The notes beneath the pieces were generated by a model. That model searched no databases, had not been told where the DNA came from, and saw nothing but the letters and a program-made list of their open reading frames with translations. This document shows, one piece after another, positions 35,777-45,603 of a stretch of 64,000 nt of DNA (its first letter is position 1; each line of letters begins with the position of its first letter). Made by a program: the position numbers and the translations under genes. Source of the DNA: Prevotella sp. (lineage in GTDB: Bacteria > Bacteroidota > Bacteroidia > Bacteroidales > Bacteroidaceae). The DNA is taken from the NCBI GenBank assembly GCA_017554145.1, contig JAFZIZ010000001.1:124001-188000 (forward strand). Reading direction: 5' to 3'.

Positions 35777-37503
35777 TCTTTTAGATATTTTTTGAGTTTT
35801 ATTTTACGTGTAAGAATTGCTTTTCTGTCATCTTTCGGATCTTCCTTTTCCGTGGTTCGAACCAACGCCTGTTGCCAATAGGTCAATGCCTGATCCCGTT
35901 GACCTGCATGATAATAGATATCACCAGCATGTTCCAACAATACTGCTGAGGTATCGGAATCACATTGCAGGGTTTGGTCGATATATATCTTAGCTTCTGA
36001 ATAACGCCCTTGCTTAAAGAGTATCCAAGCATAGGTATCTAAGAATGTCGCATTCTTCGGTTCCGCCTTAATAGCACGATATGACATCTGTTCTGCCTTA
36101 TCCAACTGAACACCCTGCTCACTCAGGTAATAAGCATAGTTGTTCAAACATCCGTAATTATCGTCTTTCCATTGTAGGCAAGAGTCATAGGCGGCATATG
36201 CCTCCTTATCGAGACCTTTCTGATGAAGGATATCACCCATCACAGCATAGAAATCGCTCACAATATCAGGATCACTCTGCTGGGTAATCACGCCAATACC
36301 ATTCTGGAAGGCATTGAGTGCCAAATCCAACTCCTCCTGTTTATAATAAGCGATGCCTTGATAGTAATAAAACGCCATTTCATCAGGATTATACTGACGG
36401 GCATCCTGACAAAGGGAAATGATACGGGGCATATCCTCGGCTTGCCAAGCGTAACTAACTAACTGAAGACGGGCAGCAGCATTATCTGGAGCGATATCAA
36501 GCACCTTTTCCAACACAGCACTGATAGAATCATTGGGCATCTTCTTCAGATTCATATAGGTGGCGCAAAGGATGGCTACGTCTGCATCCATCTGTGGTTG
36601 TGCCAACATACGGCGGAACAGGTTCAATACACGGGTGGAATCACCTCCTTCCTGTTCACTTTGCCCAATCTCCTGACGCATCAGAAGAATTTTGTCTTGT
36701 GAAGTCGTATTCTTACCTGTCAAAATTCGCTCTGTCAACGCCTCTGCCTTATCCGGATTACCTTCGTCTTTCTCATAGGCGAGCAATGCCATGAGGGCAT
36801 TACGGTTTTCCGGCTCTATCTTCAAGACATCCTCATAAATCGCCAATGCCTTCTTTTTCTGTCCGTTCAAAAAGAGTGTATTGGCATAAAGACAGCGATA
36901 ATTCTGGTCGTTAGGATACTGGTCGGCAAGCATCTTCATCTCAGCAATAGCGGCTTTCTTGTCTCCCAATTGAGTATAGAAATTACTTTTCGCATACGAC
37001 AAACGCTCACTCTTACCCTCTAACGTCTCTAACTTCGTTAATGCCTTAATTGCTGATTCATACTCATGCTGCTCTTCATACAACTGAATCAATACGCCAA
37101 GAACATCATCGCGATCATGATGTTCGTCATACAAACGCTCCAAGACTTGGGCTGCCTCATCATACTGACGCATATTGATATACGCATTTGCCAAAGTCTC
37201 CTGATAAGTGGAATTAGATGGCTCAAGGGCTGCCGCCTTCTGAATACAAGCAATAGCTTGTTCTTTCTGTTTTAAACCACCATAATATTGGGAAAGATAA
37301 TAGTATGCCTCGGATTTCGTAGAGTCAATTTCCACACAACGACGTAACAAATCGAAAGCGGCATCATGATTACCTTTGGCTCGTTCACAGATAGCTTCCA
37401 AAAAGAATGCATCATAGCGACGGGATGGAGATATAAGAGATTGGGCTAAGCTTGTCATCGCCCAACCAGTCATTACCAACATTAATATTTGTCGCTTATA
37501 CAT
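35773..37503 (-). CDS. TPR-repeat protein, exported (576 aa)
   Basis: Signal peptide (MYKRQILMLVMTGWAMTSLAQ) followed by about twelve tetratricopeptide repeats from residue 30 to 560 (for example EAYYYLSQYYGGLKQKEQAI, LANAYINMRQYDEAAQVLE, YAWILFKQGRYSEAKIYIDQ). A periplasmic scaffold role is likely; no partner can be named from sequence. The ATG at 37503 is preferred over the adjacent in-frame GTG at 37506. It follows dut by a few bases and overlaps the DUF4292 lipoprotein gene by 4 bp. Confidence 0.88.
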   Translation of the reverse strand: MYKRQILMLVMTGWAMTSLAQSLISPSRRYDAFFLEAICERAKGNHDAAFDLLRRCVEIDSTKSEAYYYLSQYYGGLKQKEQAIACIQKAAALEPSNSTYQETLANAYINMRQYDEAAQVLERLYDEHHDRDDVLGVLIQLYEEQHEYESAIKALTKLETLEGKSERLSYAKSNFYTQLGDKKAAIAEMKMLADQYPNDQNYRCLYANTLFLNGQKKKALAIYEDVLKIEPENRNALMALLAYEKDEGNPDKAEALTERILTGKNTTSQDKILLMRQEIGQSEQEGGDSTRVLNLFRRMLAQPQMDADVAILCATYMNLKKMPNDSISAVLEKVLDIAPDNAAARLQLVSYAWQAEDMPRIISLCQDARQYNPDEMAFYYYQGIAYYKQEELDLALNAFQNGIGVITQQSDPDIVSDFYAVMGDILHQKGLDKEAYAAYDSCLQWKDDNYGCLNNYAYYLSEQGVQLDKAEQMSYRAIKAEPKNATFLDTYAWILFKQGRYSEAKIYIDQTLQCDSDTSAVLLEHAGDIYYHAGQRDQALTYWQQALVRTTEKEDPKDDRKAILTRKIKLKKYLKE

Positions 37504-37509
37504 CACTCT

Positions 37510-37947
37510 TTATTTCACTCCTGTATGTCCATAACCACCCTCGCCACGCTCTGTCTGATCAAGCTCCTCAACGACCACAAAGTCAGCCTGTTCATGACGG
37601 GCAATAATCATCTGGGCAATACGTTCTCCATCGTTGATAATAAAATCCTGTTGAGATAGGTTAATCAACAAAACACCGATCTCACCACGATAATCTGCAT
37701 CTATCGTACCTGGTGAATTCAATACTGTCAGCCCATGTTTCAAAGCAAGACCACTGCGAGGACGAATCTGCGCCTCATATCCTTCTGGCAAAGCAATATG
37801 CAGACCTGTCGGTATCAAACGACGCTCCATCGGATGAAGGGTAATAGGCTCATCAATGTTCGCACGAAGATCCATGCCGGCACTTTGTGGCGTGGCATAA
37901 ACGGGCAGTTGTTGATGCCCTCGATTCACTACTTTTATTGCTATCAT
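37510..37947 (-). CDS. dut: dUTP diphosphatase
   Basis: Trimeric dUTPase that hydrolyses dUTP to dUMP and pyrophosphate. All five motifs are present: AGMDLRA (23-29), RSGLA (64-68), [11 protein letters not shown] (80-90, with the catalytic Asp and the uracil-pocket Tyr), GERIAQ (107-112) and the C-terminal P-loop-like [10 protein letters not shown] (134-143). Length 145 is typical. First gene of a four-gene unit, divergent from dgt, so two enzymes that remove unwanted deoxynucleotides share one promoter region. Confidence 0.97.
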   Translation of the reverse strand: MIAIKVVNRGHQQLPVYATPQSAGMDLRANIDEPITLHPMERRLIPTGLHIALPEGYEAQIRPRSGLALKHGLTVLNSPGTIDADYRGEIGVLLINLSQQDFIINDGERIAQMIIARHEQADFVVVEELDQTERGEGGYGHTGVK

Positions 37948-37973
37948 TTCGAAATGCTACTATTTATAATGTG

Positions 37974-37981
37974 CAAATTTA
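37974..37981 (-). promoter_or_regulatory. -7 box of the dut unit
   Basis: TAAATTTG on the minus strand, 26 nt before the dut ATG. Confidence 0.6.
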
Positions 37982-38065
37982 GTCATTTCTCTTTAATTAT
38001 CCACATTTTTCAACGGAAAATGTTGTTTTTTACTTAAAAAACACTACTTTTCGACTACTTCTTTG

Positions 38066-38073
38066 TATCTTTG
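38066..38073 (+). promoter_or_regulatory. -7 box of dgt
   Basis: TATCTTTG ends only 4 nt before the dgt ATG at 38078, so the transcript is predicted to be leaderless or nearly so. Confidence 0.6.
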
Positions 38074-38077
38074 CACC

Positions 38078-39421
38078 ATGATGGACTGGAAAAAACTCAT
38101 TTCAAACAAACGTTTAGGTCAAGAATATCGTCACACAGAACGACATGACGATCGTACAGAATTCAAACGCGATTACGACCGACTTATCTTCTCGGCACCG
38201 TTTCGTCGTCTACAAAACAAGACACAGGTTTTCCCCTTACCTGGCAGCGTCTTTGTTCATAACAGACTAACGCACTCTTTGGAAGTGGCAAGTGTCGGAA
38301 TGTCATTAGGCAATGATGTTGCCCAAGGTCTTATTCGTGAAAAGCATCCAGAACTGAAAGATACCATGTTCGAACAAATCGGGCAAATTGTCAGTACAGC
38401 ATGCCTTGCTCACGATTTGGGTAATCCTCCTTTCGGACATAGTGGCGAAAAGGCCATCCAGACTTTCTTTACAGAAGGTTCAGGTAGTTTCTTGAAAGAC
38501 AAGGTTGATCCCGTTTTTTGGGATGACATCACCCATTTCGAAGGAAATGCCAATGCTTTCAGACTGCTGACCCATCAGTTTAAGGGACGTCGGCCAGGTG
38601 GTTTTGTGATGACATATAGTACGCTGGCAAGTATCGTAAAGTATCCTTTTGCGTCTTCCGCCGCAGGTGAAAAAGGTAAATTCGGCTTCTTCCATTCAGA
38701 AGAGAGCTTCTATCAGAGAATTGCCGATGAAATGGGTATTATTCGTCTTTCAAAAGAAGGAGAACCCTTACAATATGTTCGGCATCCGTTAGTGTATTTA
38801 GTAGAAGCAGCCGATGATATCTGTTATGAAATTATGGACATTGAAGACGCTCATAAGTTGAAGATCCTTTCTTATGAAGAAACGGAGAAACTGCTATTGG
38901 GATTTTTTGACCAAGAGAACCAAGAAAAAATACTTAGCCGTATTTCGGACGAAGGTTTATTGGATGCAAATGAGAAGGTGGTTTATATGCGCGCCTGTGT
39001 TATTGGCAAACTGGAAAACGAATGTGTCAAGACCTTTATAGATCATGAGGAAGAGATATTGGCTGGCACTTTCTCTGGCAGTTTGATTGAACATATCAAC
39101 ACCTTACAGAGAGAGGCTTATCATCGATGCGCAGAATTATCCATGAAGCGAATCTATCGCAGTCGACCTGTACTCGACGTAGAACTGTCTGGTTACAAAA
39201 TCATGGCAACACTGATGAAACAGATGGTAGATGCCGTCATGCATCCTGATAGATTCTATTCAAAACAATTGATAGACCATGTTTCCAGCCAATACAGCAT
39301 TGACGCCCCTGACTTAGAGAACCGTATCATGGCTGTCATTGACTATATCGCTGGAATGACAGATGTGTATGCCCTTGACATCTATCAGAAGATCAACGGC
39401 ATCTCACTTCCTATCGTATAA
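38078..39421 (+). CDS. dgt: dGTP triphosphohydrolase (HD family)
   Basis: Hydrolyses dNTPs (dGTP preferred) to nucleoside and triphosphate. The HD-domain residues are visible: RLTHSLEVASVG (H66) and CLAHDLGNPPFGHSGE (H112, D113), and the N-terminal arginine-rich segment KRDYDRLIFSAPFRRLQNKTQVF (split across residues 30-52) is typical of Dgt type. Length 447. Two adjacent ATGs (38078, 38081) are possible; an in-frame TTG at 38063 lies upstream of the expected transcription start and is rejected. The gene converges on glsB with a 20-bp gap. Confidence 0.93.
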   Translation: MMDWKKLISNKRLGQEYRHTERHDDRTEFKRDYDRLIFSAPFRRLQNKTQVFPLPGSVFVHNRLTHSLEVASVGMSLGNDVAQGLIREKHPELKDTMFEQIGQIVSTACLAHDLGNPPFGHSGEKAIQTFFTEGSGSFLKDKVDPVFWDDITHFEGNANAFRLLTHQFKGRRPGGFVMTYSTLASIVKYPFASSAAGEKGKFGFFHSEESFYQRIADEMGIIRLSKEGEPLQYVRHPLVYLVEAADDICYEIMDIEDAHKLKILSYEETEKLLLGFFDQENQEKILSRISDEGLLDANEKVVYMRACVIGKLENECVKTFIDHEEEILAGTFSGSLIEHINTLQREAYHRCAELSMKRIYRSRPVLDVELSGYKIMATLMKQMVDAVMHPDRFYSKQLIDHVSSQYSIDAPDLENRIMAVIDYIAGMTDVYALDIYQKINGISLPIV

Positions 39422-39441
39422 AGAATTCGCAGGAAATAATC

Positions 39442-40431
39442 TTATTTGTTCTTGGTAATAATCTTATTGGCTCCAGACGTGAGTCTCAATTCATCATGAT
39501 GCTCACGAATAAAGGTGTCAATATGTCGTTTTCGTTTTTCTTCGAAGATTTCGTCAACGGCAATCAGAATACCCGTCTCTTCAACATCACCAAAACCATA
39601 ATTGATGGCGGTACCAAATAGTTTCATCGTAGGTGAAAGTCCCATATATGCATTCACCAATGGCGGAATACTATACCCCATCTTACGAATCTCTCGGTTC
39701 AGGATCAGATAATCTTCCTTAAAATTATTTCCGCAGAACAATCTCTCCAGTTCAGCGGGGTCAGCTTCTAATTCAAGCGGTTTCATCGGGATAATCAGGT
39801 TCTCTTTATCGTCAAAATACTTCTTCAGGAAATAGAGAATCATATCACGTCCCTTGCGAATATACGAGGGATACATGGTCATCTTGCCAAAATAGTATTT
39901 CACGCTTGGACGTACAACCGTCAATGCACCTAATCCATCCCACAGATTATCAAGAGCAAAGAGACTTTTGGCTCCCATTCGGGAAGACTGATAAGGTAAC
40001 GAAACGAAAGAACGACCCAATTCAACGGTATTTGGCGCATATTCTTTCAGGAACTTCTCGGAGAAATGGAACATGTGACTGGTGGCAAGAATCGGTTGAC
40101 CTTTGTCATCATAATCCCAATCAGTACCCAACAAATAACGATAACCACCGATAATCTCTTTTTCTTCAGGATTCCATACAATCAACTGCTTGTAGCAATT
40201 ATCACACGTGTCAAACTCGTCAAGATCCATATCCTTACCCGTTCCGCCCCCTGCTTCACGGAAAGCAATCTCACGCAGTCGCCCAATCTCCTTCAGCACA
40301 TTGGGTGCATTATGTGCAGTCACAATATATATCTCATTATGACTCTTGTTCGTCATACGCAACTGCTTGTCGGGAGTCAACTCGCTAATCAGCAGATCTT
40401 TGTCTATCGGTTGGATGATTTCCTGTTCCAT
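39442..40431 (-). CDS. glsB: GNAT-like N-acyltransferase, GlsB type (329 aa)
   Basis: OlsB/hemolysin-like acyltransferase of the GNAT superfamily: IYIVTAHNAPNVLKEIGRLR, REIAFREAGGGTGKD, then VELGRSFVSLPYQSSRMGAK. In Bacteroides the pair glsB-glsA makes glycine lipids: GlsB N-acylates glycine with a 3-hydroxy fatty acid and GlsA adds the second acyl chain by O-acylation. The same pairing is seen here, 17 bp apart with a PlsC-type gene upstream, which supports the assignment. Membrane-associated, using acyl-ACP. Symbol given on family and pairing; a different amine acceptor cannot be excluded. Confidence 0.78.
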   Translation of the reverse strand: MEQEIIQPIDKDLLISELTPDKQLRMTNKSHNEIYIVTAHNAPNVLKEIGRLREIAFREAGGGTGKDMDLDEFDTCDNCYKQLIVWNPEEKEIIGGYRYLLGTDWDYDDKGQPILATSHMFHFSEKFLKEYAPNTVELGRSFVSLPYQSSRMGAKSLFALDNLWDGLGALTVVRPSVKYYFGKMTMYPSYIRKGRDMILYFLKKYFDDKENLIIPMKPLELEADPAELERLFCGNNFKEDYLILNREIRKMGYSIPPLVNAYMGLSPTMKLFGTAINYGFGDVEETGILIAVDEIFEEKRKRHIDTFIREHHDELRLTSGANKIITKNK

Positions 40432-40448
40432 CTTTTGGTTATTGGTTA

Positions 40449-41276
40449 TTATAGTTCGTAAACTTTATCTTGTACAAATTGTGCCCATTCCAACGGAGTT
40501 TTACTCTTATCAAACGTCTGCCAGGGTATCGGTTTCCCTATCTTTACTTCGAAAGTCTTATCTACGTTCTTGTACATTTCATCGACGAGAAAGAGCATCG
40601 CTAAATTAAACTTCAAATGCTTGTCACTGAAATTGGCAAGCCTGTAAAAGAATTTAGAATTGCAACCACTGAAGTGAATAGGTACAACATCACGCTGATA
40701 TTCCACACTCTTGACAATGAATGTCTTTGACCAAGGGATATCTCGAATACTACCGTCTTTCTGTTTGCGTGAGCAAATACCTGCTGGATACATCAGCATG
40801 TGATTATTACTCTCAAAACCTGCTTTTACCATAGCTGGGAAATTTCGCCCCTGCTTACCCGTCTTGTTAATAGGGATACATAGTGGTGCAAGTCCTGGAA
40901 GATTCATCAATAAATCATTCACCAAATAACGGAAACGACTATCATAATGCCTTCCGATAATAGCGCCAAGGGCTACGCCGTCTTCTCCTCCTAATGGATG
41001 GTTCGAGACAAAAGTATAAAGTCGCCCGTCATTCTTATCTGGCAAATTCTCTTTTCCTTCAATTTTAAGAGTCATTCGAAGATATTCTACGCAGGCCTCC
41101 AACCATTCCGTGCCTGTCTTCTCTCGACTTTTCCAAAGGAAAGCGTTCACTTCATCCTGATGAACAATTCGTTTGAGCCATGAGACAAGTATACCCGGAA
41201 TCCATTTTGCCTTGGACCCCATCTTACTCTTCAGAATCACATCGATGTCTATCGTCTTTTCTGTAACCTGTTCCAT
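40449..41276 (-). CDS. glsA: PlsC-like O-acyltransferase, GlsA type (275 aa)
   Basis: Lysophospholipid-acyltransferase fold: the motif SNHPLGGEDG replaces the usual H-x4-D block, and LMYPAGICSRK corresponds to the glycine-rich EGTR-like motif. Paired with the GNAT-like gene downstream, it probably performs the O-acylation step of glycine-lipid synthesis. The start at 41276 (MEQVTEKT) is preferred; an upstream in-frame start at 41360 would add 28 hydrophobic residues that overlap the -7 promoter box. Confidence 0.78.
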   Translation of the reverse strand: MEQVTEKTIDIDVILKSKMGSKAKWIPGILVSWLKRIVHQDEVNAFLWKSREKTGTEWLEACVEYLRMTLKIEGKENLPDKNDGRLYTFVSNHPLGGEDGVALGAIIGRHYDSRFRYLVNDLLMNLPGLAPLCIPINKTGKQGRNFPAMVKAGFESNNHMLMYPAGICSRKQKDGSIRDIPWSKTFIVKSVEYQRDVVPIHFSGCNSKFFYRLANFSDKHLKFNLAMLFLVDEMYKNVDKTFEVKIGKPIPWQTFDKSKTPLEWAQFVQDKVYEL

Positions 41277-41306
41277 TTCTCTTCCGAACGACACACTAAC
41301 AGGTTG

Positions 41307-41314
41307 CAAAAATA
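41307..41314 (-). promoter_or_regulatory. -7 box of the glsA-glsB unit
   Basis: TATTTTTG on the minus strand, about 30 nt before the chosen glsA ATG. Confidence 0.5.
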
Positions 41315-41504
41315 ACAAATAAGTTTGTAAAAAATGCACCTTTGCGAAAAAAATGTGCAAAAAACGATGATAAACACGTAAACTAGGAGATTTGGCCTAT
41401 AAATATCTAAAGATTCCCCCACCTTTTAACTATTTGATAAAAGACTGATATTCAATAATATAACATCTATTAGACAAAATTTAAAGAATATTCACTAAAA
41501 TATT

Positions 41505-41534
41505 GTGGAGGAAAGTGGGGGATTGTGGAGGAAA
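41505..41534 (+). promoter_or_regulatory. MraZ operator (three direct repeats)
   Basis: GTGGAGGAAA, GTGGGGGATT, GTGGAGGAAA at 41505, 41515 and 41525: three TGGRG cores spaced exactly 10 bp, ending 6 bp before the mraZ -7 box. MraZ is known to bind three or four TGGGN repeats spaced by 5 nt (10-bp period) and to repress its own operon, so the match in spacing and place is strong. Confidence 0.8.
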
Positions 41535-41539
41535 TTGTT

Positions 41540-41547
41540 TAATTTTG
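41540..41547 (+). promoter_or_regulatory. -7 box of the dcw cluster
   Basis: TAATTTTG, 30 nt before the mraZ ATG and directly after the MraZ operator. Confidence 0.65.
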
Positions 41548-41576
41548 CATCCGATAATCATTATAAAGAAGTACGC

Positions 41577-42032
41577 ATGCGATTTTTAGGTAATATTGAA
41601 GCAAAGACCGATGCTAAAGGACGTGCTTTTCTACCTGCCATCTTCCGCAAGATTCTGCAAGCAGGTGGAGAAGAACGACTGGTGCTCCGCAAGGATGTGT
41701 TCCAGTCTTGCTTAGTCCTATACCCCGAATCCGTCTGGAATGAACAGATGGATGCCATGCGACAGCGACTCAACCGTTGGAACAAACAGCATCAACAGGT
41801 ATTCCGTCAGTTCGTCAGCGAGGTAGAACTTATTAGTCTTGATGGAAATGGGCGATTCCTTATTCCCAAGAGATATCAACGGATGGCGGCTATTGAGCAG
41901 GACATCAAGTTTATTGGTATGGGCGATACGATAGAAATCTGGAGCAGTCAGCAAGCTGAAGAACAGCAAATGACTCCAGAGAATTTCGGAGATGCCCTTG
42001 AAGAACTCATGGGAAACGATAGTAAAGAGTAA
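41577..42032 (+). CDS. mraZ: Transcriptional regulator MraZ
   Basis: Two AbrB-like domains: residues 1-70 (MRFLGNIEAKTDAKGRAFLP) and about 80-140 (ELISLDGNGRFLIPKRYQ). MraZ forms a ring-shaped oligomer and represses the dcw cluster by binding direct repeats upstream of itself; such repeats are present at 41505-41534. Length 151 is normal for Bacteroidetes. The start at 41577 is chosen because it gives the conserved N-terminus; a GTG-like upstream start would lie inside the operator. Two bases separate it from rsmH. Confidence 0.95.
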   Translation: MRFLGNIEAKTDAKGRAFLPAIFRKILQAGGEERLVLRKDVFQSCLVLYPESVWNEQMDAMRQRLNRWNKQHQQVFRQFVSEVELISLDGNGRFLIPKRYQRMAAIEQDIKFIGMGDTIEIWSSQQAEEQQMTPENFGDALEELMGNDSKE

Positions 42033-42034
42033 AT

Positions 42035-42949
42035 ATGGTAACGACCGCAGAGACATATCACGTACCAGTGCTCTTGAAAGAGAGTGTAGACGGACTTAAC
42101 ATCAAGCCCGACGGTATTTATGTGGATGTCACCTTCGGAGGGGGCGGTCATAGTCGGGAAATCCTCTCCTGGCTTGGAAAGAAAGGTCATCTGTATAGTT
42201 TCGATCAAGACGCCGATGCTGAGAAAAATATCATGAACGATGACCGTTTCACTTTCGTACGAAGCAATTTCAGATATCTCCGTAATTGGATGCGCTATTA
42301 CGAAGTGGAACAAATTGATGGTCTTCTGGCGGATTTGGGAGTATCATCCCATCATTTTGACGATGAGACACGTGGATTCTCCTTCCGTTTTGATGCTCCT
42401 CTTGACATGAGGATGAATAAACGGGCCGGCAAGACTGCGGCAGAGGTCATTAATGAATATAGTGAAGAAGCGCTGGCAGATGTATTTTATCTCTATGGAG
42501 AAATGAAAAATGCCAGACGTATAGCAGCATCCATCTGTTCCTACCGTCAAGAGCATCGCATTGAGACAACATCCAACCTCATGGCCGCAATAGAGAAGAT
42601 GATACGCTCGGAGAAAGAGAAAAAAGACTTGGCAAGAATCTTTCAGGCATTACGCATCGAGGTCAACCACGAGATGGATGCCTTGCGTGACATGTTGGCA
42701 GGCGCCGTTCAACTGCTTTCATCAGGGGGAAGGCTCTGTGTGATCACTTATCACTCGTTGGAAGACCGCATTGCCAAAAATATCATGAAGGCAGGTAATG
42801 CAGAAGGAAAGGTCGAGCAGGATTTCTTCGGTCGTATTTCAAGTCCTCTTCGACCCGTTACTAACAAAGTAACTATCCCTTCTGAAGAAGAACTTCAAAC
42901 GAATCCTCGGAGTAGAAGTGCTAAACTCAGAATCGCTGAAAAAATCTAG
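42035..42949 (+). CDS. rsmH: 16S rRNA (cytosine-1402-N4)-methyltransferase
   Basis: SAM-dependent methyltransferase of 16S rRNA C1402 (formerly MraW). SAM-binding motif YVDVTFGGGGHSREIL at residues 28-43, HVPVLLKE near the N-terminus, DLGVSSHHFD and the C-terminal ITYHSLEDR are all present. Length 304 is standard. It is the usual second gene of the cluster. Confidence 0.97.
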   Translation: MVTTAETYHVPVLLKESVDGLNIKPDGIYVDVTFGGGGHSREILSWLGKKGHLYSFDQDADAEKNIMNDDRFTFVRSNFRYLRNWMRYYEVEQIDGLLADLGVSSHHFDDETRGFSFRFDAPLDMRMNKRAGKTAAEVINEYSEEALADVFYLYGEMKNARRIAASICSYRQEHRIETTSNLMAAIEKMIRSEKEKKDLARIFQALRIEVNHEMDALRDMLAGAVQLLSSGGRLCVITYHSLEDRIAKNIMKAGNAEGKVEQDFFGRISSPLRPVTNKVTIPSEEELQTNPRSRSAKLRIAEKI

Positions 42950-42953
42950 AAAC

Positions 42954-43436
42954 ATGGAAAAAGACGAGATATTAGAAGACCTGGGAAAAATCGAGGTTAA
43001 CACAGAACCAAAAGAAGCGCCTGTTGAGAAAGAGACAGACCCAGATGACGAGGTGCTGAAAGAAACCTTGAAAAAAATCAAGGAGACGGCAAGCGAAGAA
43101 GACCCGAGACCGTCTCAGCAAGTCAACCTCCGAACAATTCTCGGTGGAGACATTCTCACTGCTGAGATGGTGCGCTCACAAATCTGGTTGTTTGTCCTCA
43201 TCGTGGCCTTCAGCATTGTATACGTGGCTTTTCGTTATCAATGTCAACAGGATATGCAGACTATTGATCGTTTAGAGACACAACTAAAGGACGCCAAAAA
43301 CAAAGCACTTGCTGCTTCCAGCACGCTAACAGAAAAATGTCGTGAGAGCCATGTGCTTGAGATTTTAAAGCAGAATAAGGATTCGCTCCTGCATATAGCA
43401 GATCAGCCGCCTTATATTATACAAATACCAGAATAA
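42954..43436 (+). CDS. ftsL: FtsL-like division protein (160 aa)
   Basis: Bitopic membrane protein: acidic cytoplasmic N-terminus of about 75 residues, one transmembrane segment (77-94, IWLFVLIVAFSIVYVAFR), then a short periplasmic coiled coil (100-140). This topology, its size and its place between rsmH and ftsI identify it as the FtsL component of the FtsQLB-type complex. The N-terminal extension is longer than in E. coli, as usual for this phylum. The ATG at 42954 lies 4 nt after the rsmH stop; an in-frame GTG at 42918 inside rsmH is less likely. Confidence 0.85.
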   Translation: MEKDEILEDLGKIEVNTEPKEAPVEKETDPDDEVLKETLKKIKETASEEDPRPSQQVNLRTILGGDILTAEMVRSQIWLFVLIVAFSIVYVAFRYQCQQDMQTIDRLETQLKDAKNKALAASSTLTEKCRESHVLEILKQNKDSLLHIADQPPYIIQIPE

Positions 43437-43444
43437 AGAGTGCC

Positions 43445-45592
43445 ATGAGTAAATTTGACAATGATAAAGTGATGCCACGGTATATGGTGATAGCCGTTGT
43501 GCTGACTCTCATAGGAATTGCTGTTATCAGCAAAGCCTTCTACATCATGACGGCAAAGAAACAATACTGGACAGAAGTGGCAGACCGTCTAAAGAGGGAC
43601 AGTGTCAGCGTGAAACCCAAACGCGGTAATATCCTTAGTAGCGACGGACAACTCATGGCAAGTTCTATTCCTGAATATAAAATCTATATGGACTTTATGG
43701 CTGGAGGAGAAGAAAAAGACTCTCTCTGGCAAGAAAAATTAGATTCTATTTGTATCGGACTCCATGAGAATTTCCCACAGAAATCCGTGGAGGAATTCAG
43801 GAAGCATTTAGAGGAGGGACACCAGAAAATGTCGCGACACTGGGCTATATGGCCTAGACGTATAGATTATAATACCTATACCGAAGTCAAACAGTTACCA
43901 CTCTTCCGCTTGCCCAAATTCAAGAGTGGTTTCCATGAAGAAGAGTACAACGCACGCCGTCGCCCATTTGGCTCTTTAGGTGAGCGCACCATTGGTTCTA
44001 TGTATGGTGCTAAAGACAGCGCCCGACAAGGACTTGAACTTGCCTATGACTCTATTTTACGTGGCACACCAGGTTTAACCAACCGACGTAAAATCCTGAA
44101 CAAATACATGAATATTCCCGTCACATTGCCTATTGACGGTTGTGATATCGTAACCACTATTGATGTCAAAATGCAAGACCTGGCAGAACGTGCCGTTATT
44201 GATGAATTGAAACTAATTGGCGGCGATCTCGGTGTCGCCATTCTGATGGAAGTAGAGACTGGTGACATCAAAGCCATCGTGAATATGACACGATGTGCTG
44301 ATGGGGAATACCGTGAAGTGAAGAACAATGCCGTATCAGATTTGCGTGAACCTGGTTCTGTATTCAAAACAGCTTCCATCCTTGTTGCCCTTGATGACGG
44401 AGTAGTAGACACTACCTATCAGGTAAACACAGGATGTGGCGTATATCCCATGCACGGCAGAGAGATGAAAGACCACAACTGGCGACGTGGAGGCTATGGT
44501 ACCATCTCACTACCTCGTATTCTAGAAGTTAGTTCCAATATCGGTGTCAGCCGCATCATTGACGATAAATATGGTAATAAACCAGAGAAATATATCGAAG
44601 GTATTTACCGTACAGGACTCGCTGCTGACTTAAAACTACCTATCAAGGGTTATGCTCGTCCTCATATCCGTATGCCTCAGAAGGATAAATATGGACATTG
44701 GACGAATTGGAGTAAAACAGCACTGCCTTGGATGTCTATCGGTTATGAGACACAAATTCCACCTATTTCAACTGTGACTTTCTATAATGCCATTGCCAAC
44801 GACGGTGTGATGATGCGTCCTCGATTTGTCAAGAGTGTCATGAAAGACGGAAAGGTGATTGCAGAGTTCCCACCAGAGAAGGTGATGGAGCGTCGTATTG
44901 CCAAGCCACAGACGATCAAGACCATGCAAACCATTCTGGAACATGTTGTCAGCCAAGGACTTGGAAGAAAAGCAGGTTCACGAATGTTCAAGGTTGCAGG
45001 TAAGACAGGTACGGCACAAATTGCAGAAGGTGGTGGATATAAGACTGGTATCGTGAAATACTGGTTGTCGTTTGCTGGTTATTTTCCTGCAGACAATCCA
45101 CGCTACACTTGTATTGTCTGCCTGAAGAAAACTGGCCTTCCCGCATCTGGAGGCGGTATGAGCGGTGTTGTTTTCCATCACATTGCAGAGGGTGTCATGG
45201 CACATAATCTGAAACTGAGTGTGAAAGATGCACACGACACGACTTCAATTGTTATCCCAGATGTCAAGAACGGAGATCTTATCGAGGCAAATTATGTACT
45301 AAAGCATTTGGGAATCAAAACCAACTCATCATGGGATGGCTCTTATGCCAACGGCAATCCTATTTGGGGCAAAGCAGAGAGACAATCTTCACAGGTAGCA
45401 TTGCATCAAGTACAACCCAACAAGAGTACTGTTCCTGATGTGACGGGTATGGGTGCCAAAGATGCCGTATATCTCTTGGAGAATTGCGGTTTGAAGGTAA
45501 AACTACACGGCAGGGGTAAGGTGAAATCACAAAGTTATCCTGCAGGAAAACAAGCCATGAAGGGTAGCGAATGTTTGTTAGTATTAAATTAA
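43445..45592 (+). CDS. ftsI: Septal peptidoglycan transpeptidase FtsI (PBP3) with PASTA domains
   Basis: Class B penicillin-binding protein. N-terminal transmembrane helix (about 12-34), PBP dimerisation domain (about 55-220), then the transpeptidase with S305-V-F-K308, S363-S-N365 and K520-T-G522. Two C-terminal PASTA-like segments (about 602-635 and 660-715, [20 protein letters not shown]) may sense cell wall. It crosslinks septal peptidoglycan with FtsW as partner. Confidence 0.96.
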   Translation: MSKFDNDKVMPRYMVIAVVLTLIGIAVISKAFYIMTAKKQYWTEVADRLKRDSVSVKPKRGNILSSDGQLMASSIPEYKIYMDFMAGGEEKDSLWQEKLDSICIGLHENFPQKSVEEFRKHLEEGHQKMSRHWAIWPRRIDYNTYTEVKQLPLFRLPKFKSGFHEEEYNARRRPFGSLGERTIGSMYGAKDSARQGLELAYDSILRGTPGLTNRRKILNKYMNIPVTLPIDGCDIVTTIDVKMQDLAERAVIDELKLIGGDLGVAILMEVETGDIKAIVNMTRCADGEYREVKNNAVSDLREPGSVFKTASILVALDDGVVDTTYQVNTGCGVYPMHGREMKDHNWRRGGYGTISLPRILEVSSNIGVSRIIDDKYGNKPEKYIEGIYRTGLAADLKLPIKGYARPHIRMPQKDKYGHWTNWSKTALPWMSIGYETQIPPISTVTFYNAIANDGVMMRPRFVKSVMKDGKVIAEFPPEKVMERRIAKPQTIKTMQTILEHVVSQGLGRKAGSRMFKVAGKTGTAQIAEGGGYKTGIVKYWLSFAGYFPADNPRYTCIVCLKKTGLPASGGGMSGVVFHHIAEGVMAHNLKLSVKDAHDTTSIVIPDVKNGDLIEANYVLKHLGIKTNSSWDGSYANGNPIWGKAERQSSQVALHQVQPNKSTVPDVTGMGAKDAVYLLENCGLKVKLHGRGKVKSQSYPAGKQAMKGSECLLVLN

Positions 45593-45603
45593 AACCTATG
45601 TAT

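Larger units (their letters stand above)
41277..41576. other. Divergent regulatory spacer between glsA and mraZ
   Basis: No gene in these 300 nt. It holds the glsA promoter on the left, AT-rich sequence in the middle (41380-41500), and the MraZ operator and mraZ promoter on the right. Confidence 0.6.
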
